This document shows positions 55,103 to 63,567 of a stretch of 64,000 nt of DNA, one piece after another (positions within the stretch are counted from its first letter, which is position 1; every line of letters begins with the position of its first letter). Both the position numbers and the translations under genes were made by a program. The DNA is taken from contig CAWIMQ010000011.1 in the NCBI GenBank assembly GCA_963837265.1, positions 62,001-126,000 of the forward strand. Direction: 5' to 3'. Source of the stretch: DATBLE01 sp963837265 (GTDB lineage: Bacteria > Actinomycetota > Thermoleophilia > Gaiellales > Gaiellaceae). The notes below the pieces were generated by a model that worked only from the letters and a program-made list of their open reading frames with translations, did no database searches and was not told where the DNA came from.

Positions 55103-56650
55103 GTGAGTCTCTTGGGGGGGCCGGGAGAGAGTCACCCGGACGGGAGGCGGCGGCACTCGGGCCGCGATCGCGATCCGGCGTGGACCCGTGCAGAGCTGCT
55201 CAGGCGCGCGGCCGGCGGGGCCGGTGGCCTCGCGCTCCTCGGCGGCGGGATTCCCGGCGCCGGGCGCCTGCTCGGGCCGGCTCTTGCCCACGCCGCTCCC
55301 GCCGCCCAGGGAGACGTCCACGGGTTCTTCTCACGCCCCGACCTGAAGCCGCCGGTCGTCACCGTCCTGCACCCGGCGGCATCGGTCGCCGACGGCTTCA
55401 TCTTCCTGGCGCCCTCGTCGGGGCCGGGTCAGCGGGGCGCGATGATCCTCGACGACGACGGCAAGGTGGTCTGGTTCCACAAGACCTACCCCAGGACGGC
55501 GATGGACTTCAGGGTCCAGCTCTACAAGGGCAAGCCGGTCCTGACGTGGTGGGAGGGCAAGCACGAGAAAGGCATCGGACAGGTGGGCGAGTACGTCGTC
55601 CTCGACGGGACCTACCGCGAGATCGCGCGCTTCGAGCCCGCGAACGGGCGCAAGCCCGACTTCCACGAGTACCTGCTCACGCCGAGGGGGACGGCTCTCG
55701 TCACGAGTCACGAGATCAGGCCGGCGAACCTCTCGAGCGTGGGCGGCAAGCCGGGCGCGCGCGTGCTCGGCGGGGTGATCCAGGAGCTCGCGATCCCGAG
55801 CGGGCGCGTCCTCTGGGAGTGGAAGAGCCTCGACCACGTGGCGATCGAGGAGGCGCGCCAGACCGACGTGGGCGACCCGTTCGACTACTTCCACCTCAAC
55901 TCGATCGGCTTCGACCACGACGGCAACCTGATCGTCTCCGCCCGCAACACCTGGGCCGTCTACAAGCTCGACCGCCGCACCGGGCGGGTGATCTGGCGGC
56001 TCGGCGGGCGGAAGAGCGACTTCAGGATGGGCCCCGGGACGGCCTTCGCGTTCCAGCACGACGCCCGCATGCACGACGGCGGCAAGCTGCTCAGCCTCTT
56101 CGACAACGGCCCCGACCCGCACACGAAGCCGCAGTCGTCGGGCCTGATCCTGGCCGTCGACACCGCGCGCCGGCGTGTCGCCCTCAGCCGCCGGCTCAGG
56201 CACTCGCCGCCGCTCTACGCACGCGTGACGGGCGACACGCAGTTTCTGCCGAACGGCAACGTCTTCGTCTGTTACGGCTCGACGGGCTACTTCACCGAGT
56301 TCGACGCCGAGGGACGTGTCCGATTGGACGCGAAGCTCCCCAAGGGAGGGCAGAACTACCGCGTCAGGCGATTGCCGTGGACGGGCCGGCCGGTCGAGCG
56401 GCCCGTGCTCGCCACGCACTCGACCGCCGCCGGAAAGGCCCTGTACGCGAGCTGGAACGGCGCGACCGACGTCGCCGCCTGGCAGCTCAGGGCCGGGTCG
56501 AGCCGCAACCGGCTGGCAGACGCGGCGAGGATGCCGAAGGACGGGTTCGACACGGCTCTACCCGCTCCGCCGGGAGCGCGCTACGCGGTCGCGGTCGCGC
56601 TCGACACGGGCGGGAAGGCCCTCGCCACCTCCGCGGTTGTCCGGGTCTAG
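55103..56650 (+). CDS. Exported arylsulfotransferase (ASST) family protein
   Basis: A 515-residue protein. Its N terminus has a Tat-like signal: TRAELLRRAAGGAGGLALLGG with paired arginines before the hydrophobic stretch (about 30-52). The mature part matches the ASST_2 family: PPVVTVLHPAASVADGFIFL, WWEGKHEKGIGQVGEYVVLD (split as WWEGKHEKGIGQ and VGEYVVLD), DYFHLNSIGFDHDGNLIVSA, WAVYKLDRRTGRVIWRLGG and FQHDARMHDGGKLLSLFDNG. Classical ASSTs transfer sulfate between phenolic compounds; activity of this branch is unproven. It may also be a propeller-type surface protein. Confidence 0.75.
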   Translation: MSLLGGPGESHPDGRRRHSGRDRDPAWTRAELLRRAAGGAGGLALLGGGIPGAGRLLGPALAHAAPAAQGDVHGFFSRPDLKPPVVTVLHPAASVADGFIFLAPSSGPGQRGAMILDDDGKVVWFHKTYPRTAMDFRVQLYKGKPVLTWWEGKHEKGIGQVGEYVVLDGTYREIARFEPANGRKPDFHEYLLTPRGTALVTSHEIRPANLSSVGGKPGARVLGGVIQELAIPSGRVLWEWKSLDHVAIEEARQTDVGDPFDYFHLNSIGFDHDGNLIVSARNTWAVYKLDRRTGRVIWRLGGRKSDFRMGPGTAFAFQHDARMHDGGKLLSLFDNGPDPHTKPQSSGLILAVDTARRRVALSRRLRHSPPLYARVTGDTQFLPNGNVFVCYGSTGYFTEFDAEGRVRLDAKLPKGGQNYRVRRLPWTGRPVERPVLATHSTAAGKALYASWNGATDVAAWQLRAGSSRNRLADAARMPKDGFDTALPAPPGARYAVAVALDTGGKALATSAVVRV

Positions 56651-56662
56651 CTCGGTCGCGAT

Positions 56663-57448
56663 CTAGCTCTCCACGACGCGGAGCACGACCTTGCCCCGCT
56701 TGCCGCGCGCCTCGAGGCGCCGGAATGCGGCCCACGCCTCGCCGAGCGGGAACACCGAGTCGACCGCGGGTCGGAGCGCACCTTCGTCGGCGAGGCGGGC
56801 GATCTCGACGAGCTGCTCGCGGCTCGGCTCGACGACGAAGTACGCTCCGGGCGGAGCCGGCTCCTCCGCGACCGAGACCACGCGGCGGGCCCGTGCGTGC
56901 GCGAGCGCCTCGCCTCCGGCCGTGTCGAGGGCGAGATCCGCGTCGCCGTCGACGACCAGGTCGGCGCCGGCCCAGCGCGCGAGCTGCACGGCGAGGTGGC
57001 CGACGCCGCCGTGCGCGCCGGTGACGAGCACCCGCTCGCCGGGCTTCAGGTCGCCGTGGTCGAACAGCGCCTGCCATGCGGTCAGGCCGCCCATGGACAG
57101 CGCCGCGCTCTCGACATGGCCGAGGGCGCGCGGCTTCGGCGCGAGGACGGCGGCGGGCGCGACCACGTAGTCGGCGGCTCCGCCGTCGCGGTCGAACGGA
57201 AGCAGCGCATAGACGTCGTCCCCGCTCGAGATGCCGGCGGTGCCCGGCCCGAGCGCCTCGACGGTGCCGGAGATCTCGTAGGCCGGTGTCGCAGGTAGCC
57301 GGTCGAGGGCCCACGTCAGCTCGTCGCGGGTGATCGCCGCGGCGGAGACCCGGACCAGCGCCTCGCCCTCGCCGGGGGTCGGGACGGCCATCTCCTCGAT
57401 GGTGAGCTGCTCGGGGCCTCCGGGCGCGGCGAGCCGGACGGAACGCAA
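56663..57448 (-). CDS. MDR-family NADPH:quinone oxidoreductase-like protein
   Basis: A 261-residue medium-chain dehydrogenase/reductase of the zinc-independent quinone oxidoreductase type: PTPGEGEALVRVSAAAIT at the N terminus, VLVTGAHGGVGHLAVQLARWAGA as the NADP-binding Rossmann loop (split as VLVTGAHGGVG and HLAVQLARWAGA) and GKRGKVVLRV at the end. It is about 50 residues shorter than usual; the shortfall is in the Rossmann domain. The start is TTG 57448 with AGGAGG 4 bases upstream. It is divergent from a MarR gene with operator-like repeats between, so it is probably MarR-controlled. Confidence 0.82.
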   Translation of the reverse strand: MRSVRLAAPGGPEQLTIEEMAVPTPGEGEALVRVSAAAITRDELTWALDRLPATPAYEISGTVEALGPGTAGISSGDDVYALLPFDRDGGAADYVVAPAAVLAPKPRALGHVESAALSMGGLTAWQALFDHGDLKPGERVLVTGAHGGVGHLAVQLARWAGADLVVDGDADLALDTAGGEALAHARARRVVSVAEEPAPPGAYFVVEPSREQLVEIARLADEGALRPAVDSVFPLGEAWAAFRRLEARGKRGKVVLRVVES

Positions 57449-57457
57449 TCGGCCTCC

Positions 57458-57500
57458 TTTCTCGTGAGAAAGATTCTTGCGCGAAAGATACTAGCGCGAA
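57458..57500. promoter_or_regulatory. MarR-type operator region
   Basis: TTTCTCGTGAGAAA (57458-57471) is a perfect 6-2-6 palindrome. Next to it TTGCGCGAA (57477-57485) and TAGCGCGAA (57492-57500) form a direct repeat with 15-base period. The 56-bp divergent region has room only for promoters and operator. Confidence 0.5.
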
Positions 57501-57504
57501 CGCT

Positions 57505-58050
57505 ATGCTGCTGCGATTGGCCACGGAAGACCACGTCGACCGGATCGTCGCCCAGTGGCGTCGCGAGCGCCCGGACCTCGACGTCCGCGCCCTGGAGACC
57601 TTCGCTCGGATCTTCCGGAGCGCGCACCTGGCGGACGCGCTCCTCTCCAGCGGGACTGCGCGCTTCGGCCTCCGGCCCGGCTGGTTCGACCTCCTCGCCG
57701 CGCTGCGGCGCGCCGGCGAGCCGTGCGAGCTGAGCCCGACCGAGCTGATGCGCGCGACGATGCTCTCGTCTGGAGGGATGACGAAGCGCCTGGACCGGCT
57801 CGCGGAGGCCGGGCTGGTCGAGCGGCGATCCGATCCCGCCGATCGGCGGGGGACCCTGGTGCGGCTGACCCGGAAGGGCAAGCGGACGGTCGACCGGGCG
57901 GCCGAGGCGCACGTGGCCGCGGAGGAGAAGCTGCTCCGCTCGCTCTCCGCGGCCGACCGGCGTGCGCTCGACGTCCTGCTCAGGAGGCTCCTGCGCCGCC
58001 TCGAGCCTACGAGGGACGGGTCACCAGCGTCACCGTCGCGGTCCGGGTAG
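57505..58050 (+). CDS. MarR-family transcriptional regulator
   Basis: A 181-residue regulator with the winged-helix core LSPTELMRATMLSSGGMTKR (recognition helix) followed by LDRLAEAGLVERRSDPADRRG, split as LDRLAEAGLVE and RRSDPADRRG, the characteristic MarR wing. An N-terminal extension (1-45) helps dimerise. It is divergent from an MDR oxidoreductase, the common arrangement for MarR controlling a detoxification gene. The 3' end overlaps the convergent htrA gene by 44 bp. Confidence 0.9.
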   Translation: MLLRLATEDHVDRIVAQWRRERPDLDVRALETFARIFRSAHLADALLSSGTARFGLRPGWFDLLAALRRAGEPCELSPTELMRATMLSSGGMTKRLDRLAEAGLVERRSDPADRRGTLVRLTRKGKRTVDRAAEAHVAAEEKLLRSLSAADRRALDVLLRRLLRRLEPTRDGSPASPSRSG

Positions 58051-59053
58051 CCCCGCCGCGCACGTAGGTGAGGGTGACCCGGTCGCCCGGCTTCTTCGCG
58101 TCGATCGCGCTGCCGAGGGCGGCGGCGCTCGCGACCTTCTTTCCGTCGACCGCGGTGACGACGTCTCCGGCCTGAAGGCCGGCATCGGCAGCCGGGGTTC
58201 CGCTCCGGACCTGTGTCAGCTGGACGCCGTTCGACGCGGTCGCGATGCTCACGCCGAGGTAGGCGTGCTGCACGCTTCCACCGCCGATCAGCTGGGAGAC
58301 GATCGAGCGGACGGTGTCGGACGGGATCGCGAAGCCGACGCCGTCGTTGCCGCCGGAGTCGCTGCGGATCTGGGCGTTGACGCCGATCACGTTGCCGGCC
58401 AGGTCGAGCAGCGGTCCGCCGGAGTTGCCGTGGTTGATCGCCGCGTCGGTCTGGATCGAGTCGGGGATGGTGAAGTTGTTGGGCGCGGTCATCTCGCGGT
58501 GGAGGGCGCTGACAATGCCCGAGGTGACCGTCTCCTCGAGCCCGAACGGGCTGCCGATCGCGACCACCCCCTGGCCGACCTGCACCTTGGCCGAGTCGCC
58601 GAGCGTCAGGGGGTGGAGCACCGAGCCGGGCGCGTTCACCTTGATCACGGCCAGGTCGGTCGACGGGTCGGTGCCGACGAGCGTCGCCTTGTACGTGGCC
58701 CCGTTCCAGAGCTTCACCGCGATCGAGTTCGCTCCCTCGACGACATGCTCGTTCGTGACCACGTGGCCGGCCGAGTCGTAGACGAAGCCCGAGCCCTGTG
58801 CCTGCGCCTGCGAGTCTCCGAACGGGAACGACGACCGTGTCGTCGAGACCGTGATCTCGACGACGCCCCTGGAGGCGCGGTTGTAGACGTCGGTCACCGA
58901 GCCGGCGCTCTGCGCGACCGTCGCCGTCGAGCCGGAGACGGTCACCTGGCGGACCACGGTCTTCGTTCCGCCGGTCGAGAACGCGGCGTACGTGCCGACG
59001 CCGAGCGCGGCGGCGGCGAGGAGAGCGGCGGCGAGGGCGAGGGTGCGGGTCAT
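58007..59053 (-). CDS. HtrA-like S1C serine protease with PDZ domain
   Basis: A 348-residue envelope protease. An N-terminal membrane anchor (about 5-27) is followed by a trypsin-like domain with the catalytic triad H103 (VTNEHVVEG), D133 (STDLAVIKV) and S211 (NHGNSGGPLLD), then one PDZ domain (about 250-345) with LGVSIA and GLQAGDVVTAVDG. It degrades or refolds damaged envelope proteins. AAAGGA precedes the ATG. Four 11-bp direct repeats 46-90 bases upstream suggest control by an OmpR/PhoB-type response regulator. No two-component system is in the window. Confidence 0.92.
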   Translation of the reverse strand: MTRTLALAAALLAAAALGVGTYAAFSTGGTKTVVRQVTVSGSTATVAQSAGSVTDVYNRASRGVVEITVSTTRSSFPFGDSQAQAQGSGFVYDSAGHVVTNEHVVEGANSIAVKLWNGATYKATLVGTDPSTDLAVIKVNAPGSVLHPLTLGDSAKVQVGQGVVAIGSPFGLEETVTSGIVSALHREMTAPNNFTIPDSIQTDAAINHGNSGGPLLDLAGNVIGVNAQIRSDSGGNDGVGFAIPSDTVRSIVSQLIGGGSVQHAYLGVSIATASNGVQLTQVRSGTPAADAGLQAGDVVTAVDGKKVASAAALGSAIDAKKPGDRVTLTYVRGGATRTATVTLVTRPS

Positions 59054-59098
59054 GTGCGGTCCTTTCTATCCGGTACCCGGACAGGGAACCAGTCACGC

Positions 59099-59142
59099 CT
59101 GAGCAGTGTCTGAGAGCAACCTGAGAGCCGGCTAAGAGTCCC
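59099..59142. promoter_or_regulatory. Four 11-bp direct repeats (CTGAG-N6)
   Basis: CTGAG begins at 59099, 59110 and 59121, and CTAAG at 59132, each spaced exactly 11 bp: CTGAGCAGTGT, CTGAGAGCAAC, CTGAGAGCCGG, CTAAGAGTCCC. Tandem 11-bp half-sites on one DNA face are characteristic of OmpR/PhoB-type response regulators. It lies between htrA and the carbamoyltransferase gene. Confidence 0.7.
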
Positions 59143-59146
59143 ACAC

Positions 59147-59152
59147 TACAAT
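59147..59152 (+). promoter_or_regulatory. Leaderless -10 box TACAAT
   Basis: TACAAT, 7 bases, then TTG 59160. The -35 position falls inside the fourth and third 11-bp repeats. Confidence 0.5.
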
Positions 59153-59159
59153 CGTCGGC

Positions 59160-60941
59160 TTGACCGCGATCCTCGGCCTGAACGCGTACCACGGAGACGC
59201 CGCCGCGGCGCTCGTCGTGGACGGCGGGCTCGTCTGCGCCGCCGAGGAGGAGCGGTTCAACCGCGTCAAGCACTGCGCCGGGTTCCCGTCGCAGGCCGCC
59301 GCCTGGTGCCTCGCCGAGGCCGGGCTCGCCGCGTCCGACCTCGACCACGTCGCGATCGGACGAGACCCGCGCGCGAACATCGGCCACAAGGTCCTCCGGA
59401 CGCTGCTGCACGGGGCGAGCCCGCGGTACGTGAAGGCCAGGCTCGAGAACGCCGCCCGCGTGCGCGACGTGCGCAGCGAGCTGGAGGCGGCGCTCGGCGG
59501 GGAGGTCGCGGCCGAGCTCCACCACGTGGAGCACCACCAGGCACACGTCGCGAGCGCGTTCTTCGTCTCCCCGTTCGAGGACGCGGCGATCCTTTCCGCG
59601 GACGGGTTCGGCGACTTCGCCTCGACGATGCTCGCGGAGGGACGCGGCTCGTCGTTCCGCGTGCTCGAGCGCGTCCTCTTTCCGCACTCGCTCGGGATCT
59701 TCTACACGGCGGTCACGCAGTGGCTCGGCTTCCCGAAGTACGGGGACGAGGGCAAGGTGATGGGCCTCGCCCCGTACGGCACCCCCCGCTTCCTCGACGA
59801 GATGCGGCAGCTCGTGCGCGCGAAGGGCGACGTCTTCGAGCTCGGGCTCGACTTCTTCCGGCACCACAGGGAGGGCGTCGAGATGACCTGGGACGAGGGC
59901 ACCCCCGCGATCGGACTGCTCTTCTCCGAGCGGTTGGAGCAGGCGTTCGGGCCTGCGCGCGAGCCGGGTTCCGACCTCGCCGCGCTGCACGAGGACGTCG
60001 CCGCCTCGCTCCAGGCGATGCTCGAGGAGGCGTACCTGCACCTCGTCCGCGCGCTGTGGGAACGGACGAAGGTCCCGCGCATCTGCCTGGCCGGCGGCGT
60101 CGCGCTGAACGCGGTCGCGAACGGGCGGATCCGGCCGGAGACCCCGTTCGAGGAGGTGTTCGTCCAGCCGGCCGCCGGCGATTCGGGGATCGCGGTCGGC
60201 GCCGCCTTCCACGTCTGGCACCAGGCCCTCGGCAACCCTCGCGGGTTCGTGATGGAGCACGCGTACTGGGGCCCCGGGTACTCCGACGAGGAGGTCGCCG
60301 GCGCGATCGCGGCGGCCGGCCTCGAGGGTGAGCCGCTCGACGACGACGAGCTCTTTCCGCTCGTCGCGGAGCGGATCGCCGCCGGCGACGTGGTCGGCTG
60401 GTTCCAGGGGCGGATGGAGTTCGGCCCACGCGCGCTCGGCAACCGATCGATCGTCGCCGACCCGCGCAGGTCCGACATGAAGGACATCCTCAACGCGCGG
60501 ATCAAGCACCGCGAGCCCTTCCGCCCGTTCGCCCCTTCGATCCTCGCCGAGGCGGCCGGCGACTGGTTCGAGCAGGACTACGCCTCGCCGTACATGGTGC
60601 TCGTGTACACGACGCGCGCCGACAAGCGCGAGCTGATCCCGGCCGTCAACCACGTCGACGACACCGGCCGGCTGCAGACCGTGACCGAGGCGGCCAACCC
60701 GCGGTACCACCGCCTGATCGAGGAGTTCGCCCGGCAGACCGGCGTCCCGATCGTGCTGAACACGTCGTTCAACGAGAACGAGCCGATCGTGATGACCCCG
60801 GAGCAGGCGGTGGAAACGTTCCGGAAGACGCGGATGGACCTGCTGGTCCTCGGCAACCGGGTCGTCCGCAGGTCAGGCGGACGCGCCGAAGAGCGTGCGG
60901 AGCCGGCGACGCTCCGCGGGCAGGTAGAAGCCCAGCGGTAG
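59160..60941 (+). CDS. NodU/TobZ-family carbamoyltransferase
   Basis: A 593-residue two-domain enzyme. The Kae1-like N-terminal domain begins ILGLNAYHGDAAAALVVDGG, with metal-ligand histidines in HHVEHHQAHVASAF and nucleotide contact in LSADGFGDFAS and YGDEGKVMGLAPYG. The C-terminal YrdC-like part has WFQGRMEFGPRALGNRSIVADPR (split as WFQGRMEFGPRALG and NRSIVADPR) and FNENEPIV. It carbamoylates a sugar hydroxyl from carbamoyl phosphate and ATP via carbamoyl-AMP. The target is probably a surface polysaccharide, given the flippase and glycosyltransferase genes convergent to it. The 3' end overlaps the flippase gene by 69 bp. Confidence 0.9.
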   Translation: MTAILGLNAYHGDAAAALVVDGGLVCAAEEERFNRVKHCAGFPSQAAAWCLAEAGLAASDLDHVAIGRDPRANIGHKVLRTLLHGASPRYVKARLENAARVRDVRSELEAALGGEVAAELHHVEHHQAHVASAFFVSPFEDAAILSADGFGDFASTMLAEGRGSSFRVLERVLFPHSLGIFYTAVTQWLGFPKYGDEGKVMGLAPYGTPRFLDEMRQLVRAKGDVFELGLDFFRHHREGVEMTWDEGTPAIGLLFSERLEQAFGPAREPGSDLAALHEDVAASLQAMLEEAYLHLVRALWERTKVPRICLAGGVALNAVANGRIRPETPFEEVFVQPAAGDSGIAVGAAFHVWHQALGNPRGFVMEHAYWGPGYSDEEVAGAIAAAGLEGEPLDDDELFPLVAERIAAGDVVGWFQGRMEFGPRALGNRSIVADPRRSDMKDILNARIKHREPFRPFAPSILAEAAGDWFEQDYASPYMVLVYTTRADKRELIPAVNHVDDTGRLQTVTEAANPRYHRLIEEFARQTGVPIVLNTSFNENEPIVMTPEQAVETFRKTRMDLLVLGNRVVRRSGGRAEERAEPATLRGQVEAQR

Positions 60942-62312
60942 CAGCGCCAGGGGGTACGCGAGCACGATCAGGATCGCGACGCCCAGCGGGACGTCGAGCC
61001 CCTCGCCGAGCGCGCACATCGCCCCCGCGGCGCCGACGGCGGTGAGCACGCGGCGCCACTGGTAGGCGACCGGGTAGACCCGCTGCGAGTTCAGCCACAT
61101 GCCCGCGAAGAGGACGACGTACGCCGCCGCGGTCGAGATCGCCGCTCCTTCCAGCCCGTACGGCGGGATCAGCACGACGTTCAGGCCGACGTTCAAGGCC
61201 GCGGCCGTGCCGGACACGATCCAGTTGAACTGCGTCTGCCGCGCACGGCCGATCCCGATCGCGAGCACCGTGTAGCCGGCGTAGAACGCGGTCGCGAAGG
61301 ACAGCAGGGCGACCGCCTCGTAGGCGCGGTGGAAGCCCGGGCCGCGGGCGAGCAGCCGGACGAGCCACGGCGAGAGCACGCCGAGGGCGAGCGACAGCCA
61401 GCAGCAGATCGCCATCAGGTAGGTGAGCACGAACGAGTAGGTGCGCCTCGCCTCGCGGTCGTCCTCGATCGAGTACGCGAACGCCGGCCAGGCGAGCCGG
61501 AAGGCGAGCATCAGGAACGCGATCGCCGACGAGATCCGCACCGCCACCGAGTAGACGCCGACCTCCGCCTGCCCCTTGTACTGGGCGATGAAGACCCGGT
61601 CGATCAGGTTGATCGCCCAGAGCGCGAGCGCCGAGGGGACGAGCGGCATCCCGAACCGGTTCATCTGCCTGAAGAGCCCGCGGTCGAACTGAAGGCCGAG
61701 CTGGTAGCGGCGGTAGGCCAGCAGGACGACGTAGACCGAGAGCGTCCCGACGAAGTTGCCGACCACGGCCCCGGTCGCGCCCTTGTGCAGGGCGACGACG
61801 AGGACCACCGTCGCGGCGACGGTGAGGAGCACGTTCGCCACGGACGCGAGCGCGAACTGGAGGGAGCGCTCCTCGACGCGGAACAGCGAGGTCAGCTGCT
61901 CGTAGTTCATCTGCGCCCACAGCCCGACGAATGCCGCGCGGACGAGCCACGGGTCGTCGCCCAGCTCGAGGCCGTGGGCGATCGGCGTCGCCAGGACGAA
62001 CCCGAGCACCAGCCCCGCGGTCGCCATCGTCATCGTGAACCAGAACGAGGTGCGGACGACGAGCACCCGGTGCGCCTCGTCTCTCGTGTCGAAGTAGAAG
62101 CGGAAGAAGGCGCTCGAGATCCCGAGGCGGAGGACGATCACGAGCACCGTCGTCAGCGCGACGACCGTCTCGATCTTCCCGAAGCCGCGCGGGCCGAGGT
62201 AGTGCGTGTAGAGCGGGAGGAGGAGGACGGCGAGGATCCGCGAGACGAGCCCGCCGAGGCCGTAGACGGCGGTGTGCTTGCCGAGCCGCGTGACCTGCGC
62301 GCCGAGGGCCAT
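60873..62312 (-). CDS. Polysaccharide flippase (Wzx/MOP superfamily)
   Basis: A 479-residue protein with about 14 predicted helices. It opens with KHTAVYGLGGLVSRILAVLLLPLYTHYLG, split as KHTAVYGLGGLVSRI and LAVLLLPLYTHYLG, the classic Wzx/oligosaccharide flippase N terminus. It moves lipid-linked repeat units across the cytoplasmic membrane. The ATG at 62312 is 3 bases after the stop of the glycosyltransferase, so the two form an operon. The downstream end converges on the carbamoyltransferase gene. Confidence 0.88.
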   Translation of the reverse strand: MALGAQVTRLGKHTAVYGLGGLVSRILAVLLLPLYTHYLGPRGFGKIETVVALTTVLVIVLRLGISSAFFRFYFDTRDEAHRVLVVRTSFWFTMTMATAGLVLGFVLATPIAHGLELGDDPWLVRAAFVGLWAQMNYEQLTSLFRVEERSLQFALASVANVLLTVAATVVLVVALHKGATGAVVGNFVGTLSVYVVLLAYRRYQLGLQFDRGLFRQMNRFGMPLVPSALALWAINLIDRVFIAQYKGQAEVGVYSVAVRISSAIAFLMLAFRLAWPAFAYSIEDDREARRTYSFVLTYLMAICCWLSLALGVLSPWLVRLLARGPGFHRAYEAVALLSFATAFYAGYTVLAIGIGRARQTQFNWIVSGTAAALNVGLNVVLIPPYGLEGAAISTAAAYVVLFAGMWLNSQRVYPVAYQWRRVLTAVGAAGAMCALGEGLDVPLGVAILIVLAYPLALLPLGFYLPAERRRLRTLFGASA

Positions 62313-62315
62313 GAG

Positions 62316-63248
62316 CTAGAGGCGAGAGTAGATGTCGAGCAGGCGGTCGGCGATCCGGTCGGCGTCGTGGATGCGCTCGACGTACGCACGGCTCTCCGCC
62401 CCGAGCCGGCGGCGCTCGCCGGCGCTCTCGACGAGGGGCCGCAGCCGGTCGGCGAGCGTCTCGGCGGTCGCCGAGACGATCGGCACCCTGGTCCGGAACG
62501 CCGCCTCGGTGCGGGCGACCGCCTCGTCGCGCAGGAAGGTGACGACCGGCTTGCCGAGCGCCATCGCCTCGATCGCGAACAGGCCGTACCAGCCGGCGCC
62601 CAGCTGGTCGACGACGATGTCCGCGTCCTCGTAGCGGCGGCGGGCCTCGTCGTGGTGGAGGCCCTCGACGATCCGAAGGTCGACGGGCAGCTGCTCGCAG
62701 GCGGCGATCACGTGCTCGGTGCCCTTGCGCCGGCGGCTCGACGGGGCGTGGACGACGACGGGACGGGCGCGGTCCTGCGGCGGCCGGGCCGTGTAGTCGC
62801 GGAGATCGATCCCCGGCGGCACGACCTCGGCGTCCGGCACCCAGCGGACCGCGTCGTACGAGCCCACGACCCTGGCGCCGGCCCGGGCTGCCCAGGCGAG
62901 CTTCGCCGGGGGCTTGCCGCGGATGTCGGAGCCGAGGAAGTGGATCACGGATCGCTTCCGCGCCGCGCGCAGGAGCGGAAACTGCAGGGACTTCGGTACC
63001 AGCGTGAGCCCGAAGTAGAAGTGGAAGACGTCGGTCTGCGGCAGCAGCCGTGCGAAGGCGCGCCACTGCGTGAGCTGCTGCCGCGCGAAGCCGCCCCGCC
63101 GGTCGAGGTCGACGTCCGCCTCGGGATGAAGCCGGTAGCGCTCGAAGACGACGAGGCGGGCATCGACACCCTTGCGCCGCAGGGCGAGGACGTTCTGCCA
63201 CGGGACGCCGGCGGTGTTCACGGGGCAATGGGTGACGCGCAGCGACAT
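62316..63248 (-). CDS. GT4-type glycosyltransferase
   Basis: A 310-residue GT-B glycosyltransferase. VTHCPVNTAGVPWQNVLALRR at the N terminus (split as VTHCPVNTAGV and PWQNVLALRR) forms the acceptor lobe, VVVHAPSSRRRKGTEHVIAA starts the donor lobe, and LFAIEAMALGKPVVTFL contains the E-x7-E-like nucleotide-sugar site (AIEAMALGKPV). It is somewhat shorter than typical GT4 members. It starts at ATG 63248 and precedes the flippase, so it probably builds the repeat unit that the flippase exports. Confidence 0.85.
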   Translation of the reverse strand: MSLRVTHCPVNTAGVPWQNVLALRRKGVDARLVVFERYRLHPEADVDLDRRGGFARQQLTQWRAFARLLPQTDVFHFYFGLTLVPKSLQFPLLRAARKRSVIHFLGSDIRGKPPAKLAWAARAGARVVGSYDAVRWVPDAEVVPPGIDLRDYTARPPQDRARPVVVHAPSSRRRKGTEHVIAACEQLPVDLRIVEGLHHDEARRRYEDADIVVDQLGAGWYGLFAIEAMALGKPVVTFLRDEAVARTEAAFRTRVPIVSATAETLADRLRPLVESAGERRRLGAESRAYVERIHDADRIADRLLDIYSRL

Positions 63249-63320
63249 GTCCGGGATTCAACCTTTTGGGGCACTGGCCGATCTGGACATCATGATGCGC
63301 AAACTATTGCATCGCGATGC

Positions 63321-63326
63321 TAGGCT
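63321..63326 (+). promoter_or_regulatory. Leaderless -10 box TAGGCT
   Basis: TAGGCT, 7 bases, then ATG 63334 of the antitoxin gene. Confidence 0.5.
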
Positions 63327-63333
63327 GGGTGGC

Positions 63334-63567
63334 ATGAGAACGACCGTCAATCTCGCCGACGACGTCGCTGCCGCGGTACAGGAGCTCCGAAAAGAGCGAT
63401 CTCTAGGCTTGAGCGACGCGGTGAACGAGCTGATCAGGCGCGGGCTCAGCGCTCCGCGATCCGGTCGAAAGCGCTTCAAGCAGCGTTCGTATCCGATGGG
63501 TCTCGACATCGACGTCACCAATGTCGCCGAGGCATTGGAGATCCTGGAGGGCCCCGCCTACCGCTGA
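63334..63567 (+). CDS. Ribbon-helix-helix antitoxin (VapB-like)
   Basis: A 77-residue protein. RTTVNLADDVAAAVQELRKE then GLSDAVNELIRRGL is the RHH DNA-binding fold, and the C-terminal tail (KQRSYPMGLDIDVTNVAEAL) is the likely toxin-binding segment. It is linked to the PIN toxin by a TGATG overlap. The surrounding DNA is less GC-rich than most of the window, which fits a mobile toxin-antitoxin module. Autoregulation is expected. Confidence 0.85.
   Translation: MRTTVNLADDVAAAVQELRKERSLGLSDAVNELIRRGLSAPRSGRKRFKQRSYPMGLDIDVTNVAEALEILEGPAYR

Noticed and set aside
56487..60710. Open frame of 1407 codons on the minus strand
   Set aside because: It lies antisense to the arylsulfotransferase end, MarR and carbamoyltransferase and runs through genes on both strands. 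The product is Arg/Pro/Gly-rich without recognisable domains. GC-rich codon bias opens such frames.
60769..63261. Open frame of 830 codons on the minus strand
   Set aside because: Same strand as the flippase and glycosyltransferase but out of frame with both; the product is Arg-rich and lacks membrane segments, whereas the annotated frames give clear family matches.
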